Origin: Betaproteobacteria bacterium UBA5216
GTDB taxonomy: Bacteria > Pseudomonadota > Gammaproteobacteria > Burkholderiales > SG8-41
Assembly: GCA_002412495.1 (NCBI GenBank)
Contig: DHVE01000080.1
Span: 1 to 49,378, forward strand
Direction: 5' to 3'
Length of the DNA: 49,378 bases
Numbering within the stretch: the stretch's first letter is position 1; every line of letters starts with the position of its first letter. A model generated the notes under the pieces. It ran no database searches and was not told where the DNA came from. It was given only the letters and a program-made list of their open reading frames with translations. Positions 1 to 8,527 of this stretch are shown piece after piece. The position numbers and the translations under genes are program-made.

Positions 1-602
1 GGCTCGCGCAGTTTTTTCAGCAGCGCCGCCAACCGCGCGCGCGCCTTATCAAACGCGTCTTGCTCGGCGGGTTTCGCATACACCACCAAATACAGCTTGC
101 CCGACAGATTATCGACTATTGCGATTTCTTCCGACACCAGCAGCGCGATATCGGGCGTGCCGAGTTGATCGGGCTTTTGCGAATGCGCGAGCTTTTTCTC
201 GACGTAGCGCACGGTGTCGTACCCAAAGTAGCCGACCAGCCCGCCGCAAAAACGCGGCAGCTTCGCCGCCACGTCCACCGTCGCGACTTTGAATTGCGCG
301 AGGTACTGCTCGACATAATCCAGCGGATCATCGACCGTGCTCTGCCGCGTAACTGATTTGCCGGAAAACTCCGTGCATTGATAACCACGCACTTCGACGC
401 GCGTCTGCGCTGCGAGGCCGATAAACGAATATCGTCCAAAGCGTTCGCCGCCCACCACCGATTCGAGCAGATAAGTGTAGGGCTTGTTGGCAAGCTTGAG
501 GTAAATGGACAACGGCGTATCGAGATCGGCAAAGGTCTCGAGCACCAGGGGGATGCGGTTGTAGCCGGCTTGTGCCAGCCGGTTGAATTCGGCTTCGGTC
601 AT
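1..602 (-). CDS. trpE: Anthranilate synthase component I, N-terminal part (cut by window edge)
   Basis: Reading from an ATG at 602 toward position 1 stays open for 200 codons and leaves the window. The product begins MTEAEFNRLAQAGYNRIPLV and contains the family's N-terminal features: 'YLLESVVGGERFGRYSFIG' (the tryptophan-feedback-site region) and 'FCGGLVGYFGYDTVRYVE'. TrpE converts chorismate and glutamine-derived ammonia to anthranilate, the first committed step of tryptophan synthesis. It is the last visible member of an rpe-gph-trpE run on this strand, a common betaproteobacterial order. The catalytic C-terminal half is outside the window, so integrity cannot be judged. Confidence 0.93.
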   Translation of the reverse strand, partial: MTEAEFNRLAQAGYNRIPLVLETFADLDTPLSIYLKLANKPYTYLLESVVGGERFGRYSFIGLAAQTRVEVRGYQCTEFSGKSVTRQSTVDDPLDYVEQYLAQFKVATVDVAAKLPRFCGGLVGYFGYDTVRYVEKKLAHSQKPDQLGTPDIALLVSEEIAIVDNLSGKLYLVVYAKPAEQDAFDKARARLAALLKKLRE

Positions 603-760
603 GGGATGCTCTCTACAAAAAACGGATTATTCAGTACCGCGACAGCAATACCGCGCGCGGCCAAAGGCAGAACACTTAGCGTCGCCAGCGACGCCAACAT
701 TCCCCGGCCAGAGCTGAATTTTCGTTTTTCAATCCCATCGTCAATGCGCCAAGCAATTTT

Positions 761-1450
761 CTAATTTTTCTTTGTAATCAAGGCAGTAGCCTCAACCAGC
801 GATGCTACTATAGCATCAACGTCCAGTGTCTGCACGTCGTGGCCCTCGTTGTAGCCGTAGGTCACGCAAAAAACCGGGCAGCCCGCCGAACGCGCGGCCT
901 GCGCGTCGTTGAGTGAATCGCCAATCATCAGCATTTCATGGGGCGCGACCTTCATTTGTTTGCACGCGTGCAGCAAAGGCTCGGGATCGGGCTTTTTCTG
1001 CGGCAGTGTGTCGCCCGCCACCACGCTAACAAAGTAGCTCGACAAATTCACGTAATCGAGCAGCGGCAGGGTAAAACGCTCGGATTTATTGGTTACGCAG
1101 GCCAGCGGATAGCCTTGCGCGCGCAGCAGATCCAGCCCTTCTTTCACGCCGGGATACATGGTCGTGTACTTGCCGTTTACTTCGCGATATGTACGCTCAT
1201 AAACCGGCACGGCGCGCTGGAACAATTCAGCATCCGGTTTGCCATCCATGCTGTTGGTCAGCGTGCGCTCGATCAGATTGGCGATCCCCTTGCCGACGTA
1301 ATTTCGGATGGTCGCTTCCGGCAGTACGGGCATGTTGAGTTCCGTCAACATGCCATTGGCGGCGGCGGCAAGATCGGGAATGGTATCAAGCAACGTGCCG
1401 TCGAGATCAATCATGACGGCGTTGACAGGCAGCGGTGGTGTGAAATTCAA
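761..1450 (-). CDS. gph: Phosphoglycolate phosphatase (HAD superfamily)
   Basis: A 229-residue HAD hydrolase that removes phosphate from 2-phosphoglycolate, a by-product of Rubisco oxygenation or DNA-end repair. The nucleophile motif DLDGT sits at residues 15-19 (Asp15, Asp17). The later 'GDSLNDAQAARSAGC' is HAD motif IV. Length fits Gph. The start is a TTG at 1450: a GGAG box lies 8 nt before it, and the next ATG (1414) would fall almost on the catalytic motif. It lies 18 bp after rpe and upstream of trpE, so it is probably co-transcribed with both. A related HAD sugar phosphatase is possible, but the rpe neighbour favours Gph. Confidence 0.92.
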   Translation of the reverse strand: MNFTPPLPVNAVMIDLDGTLLDTIPDLAAAANGMLTELNMPVLPEATIRNYVGKGIANLIERTLTNSMDGKPDAELFQRAVPVYERTYREVNGKYTTMYPGVKEGLDLLRAQGYPLACVTNKSERFTLPLLDYVNLSSYFVSVVAGDTLPQKKPDPEPLLHACKQMKVAPHEMLMIGDSLNDAQAARSAGCPVFCVTYGYNEGHDVQTLDVDAIVASLVEATALITKKN

Positions 1451-1468
1451 AACGGGAACTCCGAAAAA

Positions 1469-2140
1469 TTACAGCGCCGCCAGCGCGGCACGCATGGATG
1501 CGATGGTGGCTGGGTAGTCCTGGGTACCGAAAATCGCCGAGCCCGCGACGAAGGTATCCGCGCCGGCACGCGCTATCTCGGCGATGTTATCAACCTTTAC
1601 GCCGCCATCGACCTCAAGCCAGACGTCACGGCCACTGGCATCAATTCTTTGTCTGACGGCCTTTAGCTTCGCCAACGCCTCCGGAATAAATTTCTGTCCG
1701 CCGAACCCCGGATTCACCGACATGATCAACACGAGATCCAGCTTGTCGAGCACGTGATCGAGGTAATGCAGCGGCGTGCCGGGATTGAACACCAGCCCGG
1801 CCTTGCAGCCGCTTTCCTTTATCAGGCCGATGGTGCGATCGATATGCTCGGACGCTTCCGGGTGAAATGAAATGATGTTCGCGCCGGCCTTGGCGAAATC
1901 CGGCACGATGCGATCCACCGGTTTTACCATCAGATGCACGTCAATGGGCACTTTGACATGCGGGCGTATCGCCTCGCACACCAGCGGGCCGATGGTGAGA
2001 TTCGGCACGTAGTGATTGTCCATCACATCGAAGTGAATGATGTCCGCGCCGGCGGCAACAACGCTTTTTACCTCGTCGCCCAAGCGGGCAAAGTCAGCGG
2101 ATAAAATGCTCGGCGCGATGCGGAAATGGCGTTGGTTCAT
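1469..2140 (-). CDS. rpe: Ribulose-phosphate 3-epimerase
   Basis: A 223-residue TIM-barrel enzyme interconverting ribulose 5-phosphate and xylulose 5-phosphate in the pentose phosphate or Calvin pathway. Visible signatures are 'IAPSILSADFARLGDEV' at the N-terminus, the metal-binding 'HFDVMDNHYVPN', 'IDVHLMV', 'MSVNPGFGGQKF' and 'EVDGGV'. All are in the expected order, and length is normal. It heads the minus-strand rpe-gph-trpE unit and is divergent from apaG, with under 100 bp between them. No clear ribosome site is visible before the ATG at 2140. Confidence 0.96.
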   Translation of the reverse strand: MNQRHFRIAPSILSADFARLGDEVKSVVAAGADIIHFDVMDNHYVPNLTIGPLVCEAIRPHVKVPIDVHLMVKPVDRIVPDFAKAGANIISFHPEASEHIDRTIGLIKESGCKAGLVFNPGTPLHYLDHVLDKLDLVLIMSVNPGFGGQKFIPEALAKLKAVRQRIDASGRDVWLEVDGGVKVDNIAEIARAGADTFVAGSAIFGTQDYPATIASMRAALAAL

Positions 2141-2236
2141 GCGGATATTGTAACGGTTTCGCCGTCCGGCTGCCCGTGTCGCGCGGCGCCGCGCCGTGTC
2201 GCGTATACTACGCGATCTCCGTCACCGCAGCTGCCC

Positions 2237-2617
2237 ATGCCCACGAACCCCCACGAGATTTCCGTCAAGACCCGCACGGTTTACATCGCCGATCAGTCCG
2301 ATCCGGCGAACGACCGATACGTATTTGCATACACCATCACCATCACCAACACCGGCAGCATCGCGGCGCAACTGATCAGCCGTCACTGGATCATTACCGA
2401 TGCCACCGACAAAGTGCAGGAAGTGCGCGGCAAGGGCGTGGTGGGAGAACAGCCGCATTTGCGGCCGGGCGAGAGTTTTGAATACACCAGCGGCTCGGCC
2501 ATTGCCACGCCGGTGGGCACCATGCGCGGCAGTTATCAGATGGTGGCGGACGACGGCACGAAGTTCGATGTAACCATCCCGGAGTTCACGCTGTCGATGC
2601 CGCGCGTGTTGCACTAA
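2237..2617 (+). CDS. apaG: ApaG protein (Co2+/Mg2+ efflux-associated, fibronectin III-like fold)
   Basis: A 126-residue protein beginning MPTNPHEISVKTRTVYI. It has the hallmark 'YTITITNTG', 'LISRHWIITDA', 'VRGKGVVGEQP' and 'GTMRGSYQMV' blocks of ApaG, a small beta-sandwich protein once linked to cobalt resistance and of unclear biochemical role. The frame stays open upstream to 2126, but the preceding residues look like shadow of the rpe promoter region. The ATG at 2237 gives the family's usual length. It is followed by a microprotein gene on the opposite strand and by mltA. Confidence 0.95.
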   Translation: MPTNPHEISVKTRTVYIADQSDPANDRYVFAYTITITNTGSIAAQLISRHWIITDATDKVQEVRGKGVVGEQPHLRPGESFEYTSGSAIATPVGTMRGSYQMVADDGTKFDVTIPEFTLSMPRVLH

Positions 2618-2690
2618 GCGGCATAAGTTGCATTGAGTCGCGCTACCGCCCCCCGTACCAGCCCCTACTGCTCCCTGCCGCCCGCGTTTA

Positions 2691-2819
2691 TTACTTTAGC
2701 TGGTCGTCGTTCCGATGCGGATCATCCTTAGGCTGGCGCGGCCAGGTCCACCACACCACCAGCACGAGCAGCGCCGTTGCGGCCAGCGCTTCCAACACAA
2801 ACCACGACAAAATTTCCAT
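2691..2819 (-). CDS. Putative 42-residue single-pass membrane microprotein
   Basis: On the minus strand between apaG and mltA an ATG at 2819 opens a 43-codon frame. The product starts MEILSWFVLEALAATALLVL and continues into a Val/Trp-rich stretch. So residues 4-27 form one long hydrophobic helix, followed by a charged tail (Arg-Gln-Pro-Lys-Asp-Asp...). This membrane-anchor-plus-polar-tail pattern is typical of real bacterial microproteins and unusual for noise in GC-rich DNA. Ribosome site is weak (AAAGG about 12 nt upstream). Its 5' end is 32 bp from the divergent mltA start. No function is recognised, and conservation in relatives would be needed to settle it. Confidence 0.45.
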   Translation of the reverse strand: MEILSWFVLEALAATALLVLVVWWTWPRQPKDDPHRNDDQLK

Positions 2820-2851
2820 ACCGTCCGTTGCCTTTATACTGTTGCTCCATC

Positions 2852-4135
2852 ATGAATGATTCGGCGCGGAAAATCCAATATTGCAAGGTCCTGATCGCAA
2901 CCCTGCTGATGGCCGCCACGACCGCTTGCGAGACGCCCAAGCCCCCCGCGTATAAGACGGCGCCGTCTGCCACACCTCCCGCATCAACCGTACCAAGCGC
3001 ACCCGCCGCACCCACCACCGTGCCCGCGCCTGCCATAAAGAACGAACCGCAAGTCGATTTACGCACGCGCGCGCCCGTGGCGTGGTCCGAATTGCCCGGC
3101 TGGCAGCAGGACAATCACGCCGATGCCCTGCCTGCGCTACTGGCCAGTTGCCGGGTGTTGTCCAAACAAGCGGGATGGCAGGACGCCTGCGACGCCGCGC
3201 GCGCCGTCAAGGGCCGTGATGCGGCACGACTTTTTTTCGAACATCACTTTGCCCCTTATCGCGTGGTCGGCCCCGACGGCACGAGTGAAGGACTTATCAC
3301 CGGCTACTACGAACCTTCCTTGCGCGGCAGTCGCAAGCCTTCCGCGCGTTACCGGTTCCCGATATATGCCGTGCCGGATGATCTGTTGGTGCTGGACTTC
3401 GGCGACCTTGCGCCCGAACTCAAATCGATGGCGCCGCGCGCGCGTCTCGACGGCAGGCGCGTGGTGCCGTACTACACCCGCTCGCAAATTGAAAACGGAA
3501 TCGCGTCGTTGCGCGGCAAGGAAATCGCGTGGGTGGAAGACGTGGTGGATCTGTTTTTTCTGCAGATCCAGGGGTCGGGCCGCATCCTGCTAGATGACGG
3601 CACGATGATGCGCGTCGGCTTTGCCGATCACAACGGTCACCCATACCGTTCCATCGGTCGCGTGCTGATCGATCGCGGCGAGCTGCCGCTGGAACGCACG
3701 TCGATGCAGGGCATCAAGGCGTGGGCGCGCTACAATCCCGCAAAACTGCCCGAGTTGCTGAATCAGAATCCGCGTTTCGTTTTTTTCCGCGAACTCGTAG
3801 TAAACGGCACGGCACCCTCGGGCGCGGTCAACTCGCCGCCCGGCGCGCTCGGCGTACCCCTGACGCCACACCGCAGCATCGCGGTTGATCCGCGTTATGT
3901 GCCGCTCGGCGCGCCGGTGCATATCTCAACCCAATGGCCTAACACAGACAAGCCGCTGCAGCGCTTGATGCTGGCGCAAGACACTGGCGGCGCCATTCGC
4001 GGTGCGGTACGCGCCGACTTTTTCTGGGGCAACGGCGACGACGCCGCAAGGGAAGCCGGGCGCATGAAGCAATCGTTACGCATGTGGGTACTGCTGCCAA
4101 AGAACACTGCCGCGCAAAACGGGGTGCAAAAATAG
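2852..4135 (+). CDS. mltA: Membrane-bound lytic murein transglycosylase A, lipoprotein
   Basis: A 427-residue outer-membrane lipoprotein that cleaves the glycan strands of peptidoglycan to 1,6-anhydromuropeptides. The start MNDSARKIQYCKVLIATLL gives a signal peptide ending in a lipobox-like 'TTAC', followed by a Pro/Ala-rich linker. The MltA domain shows 'GLITGYYEPSLRGS', 'YYTRSQIENG' and 'FFLQIQGSGRI'. The C-terminal 3D domain shows 'IAVDPRYVPLG', 'AQDTGGAIRGAVRADFF' and 'GAGMKQ'-type residues (here AGRMKQ). An open frame extends upstream to 2777, but those codons precede the signal peptide and are unlikely to be used. Confidence 0.95.
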   Translation: MNDSARKIQYCKVLIATLLMAATTACETPKPPAYKTAPSATPPASTVPSAPAAPTTVPAPAIKNEPQVDLRTRAPVAWSELPGWQQDNHADALPALLASCRVLSKQAGWQDACDAARAVKGRDAARLFFEHHFAPYRVVGPDGTSEGLITGYYEPSLRGSRKPSARYRFPIYAVPDDLLVLDFGDLAPELKSMAPRARLDGRRVVPYYTRSQIENGIASLRGKEIAWVEDVVDLFFLQIQGSGRILLDDGTMMRVGFADHNGHPYRSIGRVLIDRGELPLERTSMQGIKAWARYNPAKLPELLNQNPRFVFFRELVVNGTAPSGAVNSPPGALGVPLTPHRSIAVDPRYVPLGAPVHISTQWPNTDKPLQRLMLAQDTGGAIRGAVRADFFWGNGDDAAREAGRMKQSLRMWVLLPKNTAAQNGVQK

Positions 4136-4193
4136 CAAGAAATAGGGGCGTGCGGCGCTATTCAGCGCGTGTGGAACTTACCTGCGCGTCGAA

Positions 4194-4850
4194 CTACCGT
4201 GGCGCGCGGTAAGCGCCGCCCGCGTAACCCATATCGTAATCAAGCGACACCCGCACCTGCGCCTTTACGATGCGGCCTTCCTTGTTGCGCGCGGGTGTGA
4301 ACCGGGTACGCAACAGCAGTTCGCGCGTAACGGTTTCTATGCCGCTCGTGGACGCTTCGACATCGCGCACCGCGTTGACCGCGCCGGCTTCATCGATCAG
4401 CACTGTCGCGCGTACGCTACCGGCGGCGGGCTCCTGACTTGCCGGGAGCACCGCGCTTAAATCCGGTTTCACCAGGGCCTTGGGAAATACATCGAGATCG
4501 CCTACGGCGTAGTAGTTGGGATCGGCGGGCGGCGCCAGCACGGTGGCCGCCGTTGTCACCGGCGGTGTGGCGATGACCACCGGTGCCGCGGTGTCAGACG
4601 CTTTTGCCGGGCTTGGCAACGCGGCGGGCTTGGCGTCCGGCTCCGGGTTCGGAGCCAGCGCCTGCAGCATCGGCGGGGATTCGATTTTTGCTTCGGTGGC
4701 AACCGGCAGCAATTTTGCCGCCACCGAAATGTTATCGCGTGCCGCGCCCTTGCCGTAGTGGCTTTGCATCAGCCCCGCGTGCAGCGCCAGAGATAGGCCA
4801 AGCGCAATCACGAACCGCCGCTGCGCGCGGCCGATCATCCAACGCGACAC
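4194..4850 (-). CDS. TonB-like energy-transducer family protein
   Basis: A 218-residue protein with one N-terminal membrane anchor ('FVIALGLSLALHAGLM', residues 13-28, the LALH motif is typical of TonB). A Pro/Ala-rich periplasmic stretch follows (about 50-115). The C-terminal TonB-type fold contains 'VRATVLIDEAGAVNAVRDVE' and 'TRFTPARNKEGRIVKAQVRV'. Such proteins couple the ExbBD proton channel to outer-membrane receptors, or serve as orphan envelope proteins. No exbBD or receptor gene is nearby. Start is GTG at 4850, only 6 nt after dsbC, so the pair is almost surely co-transcribed; ATG at 4838 is an alternative. Role uncertain. Confidence 0.8.
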   Translation of the reverse strand: MSRWMIGRAQRRFVIALGLSLALHAGLMQSHYGKGAARDNISVAAKLLPVATEAKIESPPMLQALAPNPEPDAKPAALPSPAKASDTAAPVVIATPPVTTAATVLAPPADPNYYAVGDLDVFPKALVKPDLSAVLPASQEPAAGSVRATVLIDEAGAVNAVRDVEASTSGIETVTRELLLRTRFTPARNKEGRIVKAQVRVSLDYDMGYAGGAYRAPR

Positions 4851-4856
4851 AATGAA

Positions 4857-5579
4857 TTACCGCTTGCCGAGCGCCTGCTCGATTTGCGCGGCGGGAATGT
4901 AACCGCCGAGTTGCTGGCCGCTCGCAAGAAAAATAGCTGGTGTACCGCGAATATTAAACCGCTGCGCCAATTGCGCATTTTTCTCCATCGGCCCTTCGCA
5001 CGGCTTGACCTGCTCGGTAAGCGCGCCCTTGGTCATCATCTGATCCCATGCCTTGGCGCGATCCTTGGAACACCAGATGGCGCGCGATTTTTCCATGGAA
5101 TCGGGCGACAGAATCGGCAGCAAAAACGTATAGATCGTGACATCGGTCATGGTGCCTAATTCCTTGTAGAGCTGTTTGCAGTAGCCGCAGTTCGGATCTT
5201 CAAAGGTATAGATCACGCGCTTGCCGTTGCCGCGAACCATTTTGATCGCCGAATCATGCGAACTGGTCAACGCCTTCGACGCGAGGCGCTGCGAGGTATC
5301 CTGCGTGATATTCCGTATCTGCGCGCTGCGTATGTCGTAGAGCGAGCCGCCCATCATGTACTCGGCCTTGCCATCCATGTAAATAATCTCGCCACCGAGC
5401 ACGATTTCATACAATCCGCCGAACGGCGTCTTGGAAATGGATTCCACCGTGACTTTCGGAAACTTGGCCTGCAGTGTCTGGCGCAACCGGGCTTCATCGC
5501 CATCCTGCGAGCGCGCGGCGGACGCCAGCAACGCCAGCATGGCCATCATCAACAGCGGAATCATGCGTTTCATCATCAT
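4857..5579 (-). CDS. dsbC: Periplasmic thiol:disulfide interchange protein DsbC
   Basis: A 240-residue disulfide isomerase: signal peptide (residues 1-24, cleaved near ASAARS-Q), N-terminal dimerisation domain ('FPKVTVESISKTPFGGLYEI', 'GEIIYMDGKAEYMMGGSLYD'), then a thioredoxin domain with the CGYC active site (Cys131, Cys134) and the cis-proline 'RGTPAIF'. It reshuffles wrong disulfides in exported proteins. A second Cys pair ('IWCSK', 'KPCEG') matches the structural disulfide of DsbC. Start at the first of three ATGs (5579) is favoured by an AAGG box 8 nt upstream. It follows the ubiH-family gene and precedes the TonB-like gene. Confidence 0.95.
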   Translation of the reverse strand: MMMKRMIPLLMMAMLALLASAARSQDGDEARLRQTLQAKFPKVTVESISKTPFGGLYEIVLGGEIIYMDGKAEYMMGGSLYDIRSAQIRNITQDTSQRLASKALTSSHDSAIKMVRGNGKRVIYTFEDPNCGYCKQLYKELGTMTDVTIYTFLLPILSPDSMEKSRAIWCSKDRAKAWDQMMTKGALTEQVKPCEGPMEKNAQLAQRFNIRGTPAIFLASGQQLGGYIPAAQIEQALGKR

Positions 5580-5614
5580 GGGAACACCCTTAAGAAATTC
5601 AGCCGCAATATACG

Positions 5615-6787
5615 TCAGGCCACGGCATGCTTCACCAGCAGATTCTTGATAAACGGCTGGCTTTCAACCAACCGCATACCCGAATTGCGCGCCCGTGACG
5701 ACCAGACCGCCCGTGACGCAAATAGTTTCTGTAATCCGTCCGTCGCAAGCTGCATGGATAACACATCTTCCTTGCGCGCGCGCTCGTAACGTCTGAGCAA
5801 GGTGTAATCGCCGCAATCATGCTGTACACCCCGATCACACAGCACCGCCGCCAGCTCGCGCGCATCACGGAATCCCAGATTAACGCCTTGCCCCGCCAGC
5901 GGGTGCACATTATGGGCAGCGTCCCCCACCAGCGCAAGGCGCGGTTTGACAAACGCCTCCACGCGTTGCTGGCGCAAGGGAAACGCAGCCGCCGGCGTGA
6001 TCGTGCCGAGTTCGCCCACCATCCCGCCGCTGGCCTCGCACACGGATTGCGCAAGCGCGTTTGCATCAAGCGCCAGCAGAGTCTGCGCATGGGTATCCTC
6101 GGTAGACCACACCATTGATACACGATCGCCCGGCAACGGCAGCAACGCCAGGATGCCGTCTGCCCGGAACCATTGAAACGCGGTTCCCCGATGCGGCAGC
6201 CCGCATGAAAAATTCGCCACCACCGCGCTTTGCGCGTAGTCGTGCGCGTTCACCTTGATACCCGCCTGCTCGCGCACCCACGATTGCGCGCCGTCCGCAC
6301 CCACGACCAGCTTCGCGCGCAACGTCGTACCGCCGTTCAACACCACATCAGTGTGATTTGCGTGCTGTACCAACGCATCACAGACCACCGGACAAAAAAC
6401 CCGCACGCGCGGCGCCCGTGTAACGGTTTGCCAAAGCGCCGATTGCAGGCGTCCGCCTTCGACAATAAACGCCAGTTCGCGTATTCCGGCCTCATATGCG
6501 CTGAATTGCAGGTGCGCCGAGGGCGCGTCGCCAAAAATGCACATGGCTTCGACGCGCTCGATGCGTTGTACATCGACACCCTGCCACGCGCCCGCGTCCG
6601 CAAGAAACGCCACCGAACCCGGACTCACTGCGTAAATGCGGCTATCCCAATCGTCAGTCGGCGCGGCCGCCGCGCGCGGCTCCACCAACGCCACGCTGAG
6701 GCCCGACGGCGCCAACGCCGCGGCGAGACTCGCGCCCACCAGACCGGCGCCGATGATGGCGATATCGCAGGATTCGATCATAGGCAT
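5615..6787 (-). CDS. UbiH/UbiF/VisC-family FAD-dependent hydroxylase (ubiquinone biosynthesis)
   Basis: A roughly 390-residue flavoprotein monooxygenase. The N-terminal Rossmann motif is 'IAIIGAGLVGASLAAAL'; 'GADGAQSWVREQAGI' is the DG motif; 'LALVGDAAHNVHPLAGQGVNLGFRD' (cut here into GDAAHNVHPLAGQG and following) is the second FAD motif with the family's HPxAGQG signature. These enzymes hydroxylate the polyprenyl-aromatic ring during ubiquinone synthesis. Which carbon cannot be told from sequence, so no symbol is given. ATG 6787 has GGAA 4 nt upstream and ATG 6781 is the other candidate. It leads dsbC and the TonB-like gene. Confidence 0.9.
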   Translation of the reverse strand: MPMIESCDIAIIGAGLVGASLAAALAPSGLSVALVEPRAAAAPTDDWDSRIYAVSPGSVAFLADAGAWQGVDVQRIERVEAMCIFGDAPSAHLQFSAYEAGIRELAFIVEGGRLQSALWQTVTRAPRVRVFCPVVCDALVQHANHTDVVLNGGTTLRAKLVVGADGAQSWVREQAGIKVNAHDYAQSAVVANFSCGLPHRGTAFQWFRADGILALLPLPGDRVSMVWSTEDTHAQTLLALDANALAQSVCEASGGMVGELGTITPAAAFPLRQQRVEAFVKPRLALVGDAAHNVHPLAGQGVNLGFRDARELAAVLCDRGVQHDCGDYTLLRRYERARKEDVLSMQLATDGLQKLFASRAVWSSRARNSGMRLVESQPFIKNLLVKHAVA

Positions 6788-6850
6788 GAAATTCCGCATC
6801 ACATTCGCGACAAGTTGATGAGTTTAACCGGGGATTATCGGCTACGCCGT

Positions 6851-6880
6851 TAAAAACAAAAAACCGGCGTGCGCCGGTTT
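6851..6880 (-). terminator. Factor-independent terminator of tRNA-Met
   Basis: On the minus strand the sequence forms an 8-bp stem AAACCGGC/GCCGGTTT around a GCAC loop, followed directly by a T-rich run (TTTTTTGTTTTT). It lies about 27 nt past the tRNA 3' end in the tRNA's direction, just before the ubiH-family gene. So tRNA transcription should end before that gene. Confidence 0.85.
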
Positions 6881-6906
6881 CTTGTTGTTCAAGCCTTTAG
6901 CAGAAA

Positions 6907-6983
6907 TGGTGGTGATAGGTGGATTTGAACCACCGACCTCAGCGTTATGAGTGCTGCGCTCTAACCACCTGAGCTATATCACC
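6907..6983 (-). tRNA. tRNA-Met (anticodon CAU)
   Basis: A 77-nt cloverleaf on the minus strand with encoded CCA. The acceptor stem GGTGATA/TATCACC pairs perfectly; the D stem is GCTC/GAGC; the anticodon loop is CTCATAA (anticodon CAU). The T arm GGTGG-TTCAAAT-CCACC is perfect. The anticodon stem CAGCA/CGCTG has an A-C mismatch at the pair next to the loop (31-39). An elongator Met tRNA is the likely identity, because the initiator would have three G-C pairs in the anticodon stem and an unpaired acceptor end. A lysidine-type Ile-CAU tRNA cannot be fully excluded by eye. Confidence 0.93.
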
Positions 6984-6995
6984 AAAGAGGGCGGG

Positions 6996-7024
6996 ATTGT
7001 CCGGATTTAGCCCGCGCTTGTCAA
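6996..7024 (-). promoter_or_regulatory. Sigma-70 promoter of tRNA-Met
   Basis: On the minus strand a perfect TTGACA (-35, positions 7024-7019) is separated by 17 bp from GACAAT (-10, positions 7001-6996). Initiation would be about 6 nt before the tRNA 5' end. Immediately after the -10 lies a GC-rich CCCGCCC stretch, which resembles the discriminator of stringently controlled stable-RNA promoters. Confidence 0.85.
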
Positions 7025-7108
7025 TCAGCGCCTGAACATTCCAGATAAAAAGCACATTAGAATCATGTGGTTGCGCCAAAGGAGGGCGGATTCTACTCAG
7101 GTTGCGTG

Positions 7109-8512
7109 CTAGGGTTGTAGCGCCCGCAGCAAATCCCCCAAATCCGGCAGTGTTTCCAGGCGCCACACCAGAGACACCACGGCATCGGTTTTTTTCTGTC
7201 CTAGCACGGGAGTTGCAATCAGGCGGAATTTGGCTTCGATATCGGCATCCGACGGCGTGAGGTAGCGTTTGATTTCGCTGCGATCGACCTCAAGACTGTG
7301 GGCCTCGCCATTGCGCAGTTTTACCGTGACGCGCGCGAGACTGCGTGCCGGATACTGCGCTTCATAGCGGTCGTTTTGCGTGATACGCACGCGTTCGGCC
7401 AGCGCCCACACCGCAGGATCGCGCAAGCGGTCGGGCTTGTAGGCCGGCCCGAGCAATTGGCCCGCGTCGCCGGTGTGCAAGGCCACGGCGATGCAATACG
7501 GCAGACTCGCGCGCGCGGTGTGATCCGATTCAGGATGCGGCTTATTGAAGATCGCCGTACGGCGCGGGCAATCGACATGGACTTCATCGACATCTTCACC
7601 GCGAATGCGATGTTGCGCGATCAGTTGGAACAACGCTTCCAGCGGCGAGGCGAAGGGGCCTACCGTGCCGTAATATTTGGTAACGACACCACTTAATAAT
7701 TCCCACTGCGTATACGCGCCGTCTTCGGTGATGCCGTCGGTAAGTCGTTCAGGATGATTTTCTTCGGCGATCACCGGCAGCCAGATTTTCAGCGCGTCCG
7801 GGTTGCCCTCCGCGCCGCGCGCGGCCATCTCGGCGGCAAACAATCCAGTGGTGCAGGCGTGTCCGCCCACCAGCCATTTCACGCTGCCGCCCTGACTTAC
7901 GCGCCCGGTCGATGCGGGCAACAGGCTCATCACGGTGCCGATGGTATTCGTCATGCGTGTTTCGTCCGCGCCAAGCAGATGCGCGGCGGTCACCGCCGGG
8001 CCGATGGCGCCGAGCAGGCCGATGGTGGACCAGCCTTTGTAAAACGCCTGCGGATGCAGCGCGCGACCGAAACGAATTTCGGTTTCGTAACCCGCGACCA
8101 CCGCCGGCAAAATCGCAGCTCCCCCCAAGCCCGCGCGCTCGGCGGCGGCCAGTGCAATGGAGACAATTTCGCAGCCCGGATGTACCGTGCCGCGAGGCGC
8201 GGCATCCGACAACTCCAGGCCAAAAATATAAGTGGCGTGTGCCAGCCCCGCCAAAGCCGCAGTGGTTTTTTCACCGCCGGGCAGCAGCGTGGCCTCGAGT
8301 TTACCGCCCTGCGCCAGCACATACGAACGTATCGGCGCGGACATTTCGGCGTCGTAACCGGCGACCAGACACCCGATGGTATCGAGCACGCGCTGGCGTG
8401 CGGTTTTCAGCACGGCATCGGGCAGATTGTTCACGCGCAGCCGGGCCGCCGCACGGCTCATCACGCGCAGGGGATCGCGCTCGTTTGTGGTATTCAATGT
8501 CGCTGCTTTCAC
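7109..8512 (-). CDS. MmgE/PrpD family protein
   Basis: A 467-residue member of the family that includes 2-methylcitrate dehydratase and cis-aconitate decarboxylase. Typical blocks are 'ARQRVLDTIGCLVAGYDAEM', 'LAHATYIFGLELSDAA', 'VHPGCEIVSIALAAAERAG', 'VVAGYETEIRFGRAL' and 'KGWSTIGLLGAIGPAVTAA'. The substrate is unknown: no prpB, prpC or acn gene is nearby, so a propionate role is not supported. Family members next to Bug binding proteins are often in catabolic loci, and here the gene follows one by 15 bp, implying co-transcription. Start is GTG at 8512. Confidence 0.88.
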   Translation of the reverse strand: MKAATLNTTNERDPLRVMSRAAARLRVNNLPDAVLKTARQRVLDTIGCLVAGYDAEMSAPIRSYVLAQGGKLEATLLPGGEKTTAALAGLAHATYIFGLELSDAAPRGTVHPGCEIVSIALAAAERAGLGGAAILPAVVAGYETEIRFGRALHPQAFYKGWSTIGLLGAIGPAVTAAHLLGADETRMTNTIGTVMSLLPASTGRVSQGGSVKWLVGGHACTTGLFAAEMAARGAEGNPDALKIWLPVIAEENHPERLTDGITEDGAYTQWELLSGVVTKYYGTVGPFASPLEALFQLIAQHRIRGEDVDEVHVDCPRRTAIFNKPHPESDHTARASLPYCIAVALHTGDAGQLLGPAYKPDRLRDPAVWALAERVRITQNDRYEAQYPARSLARVTVKLRNGEAHSLEVDRSEIKRYLTPSDADIEAKFRLIATPVLGQKKTDAVVSLVWRLETLPDLGDLLRALQP

Positions 8513-8527
8513 TGTTCAGATGGATGG

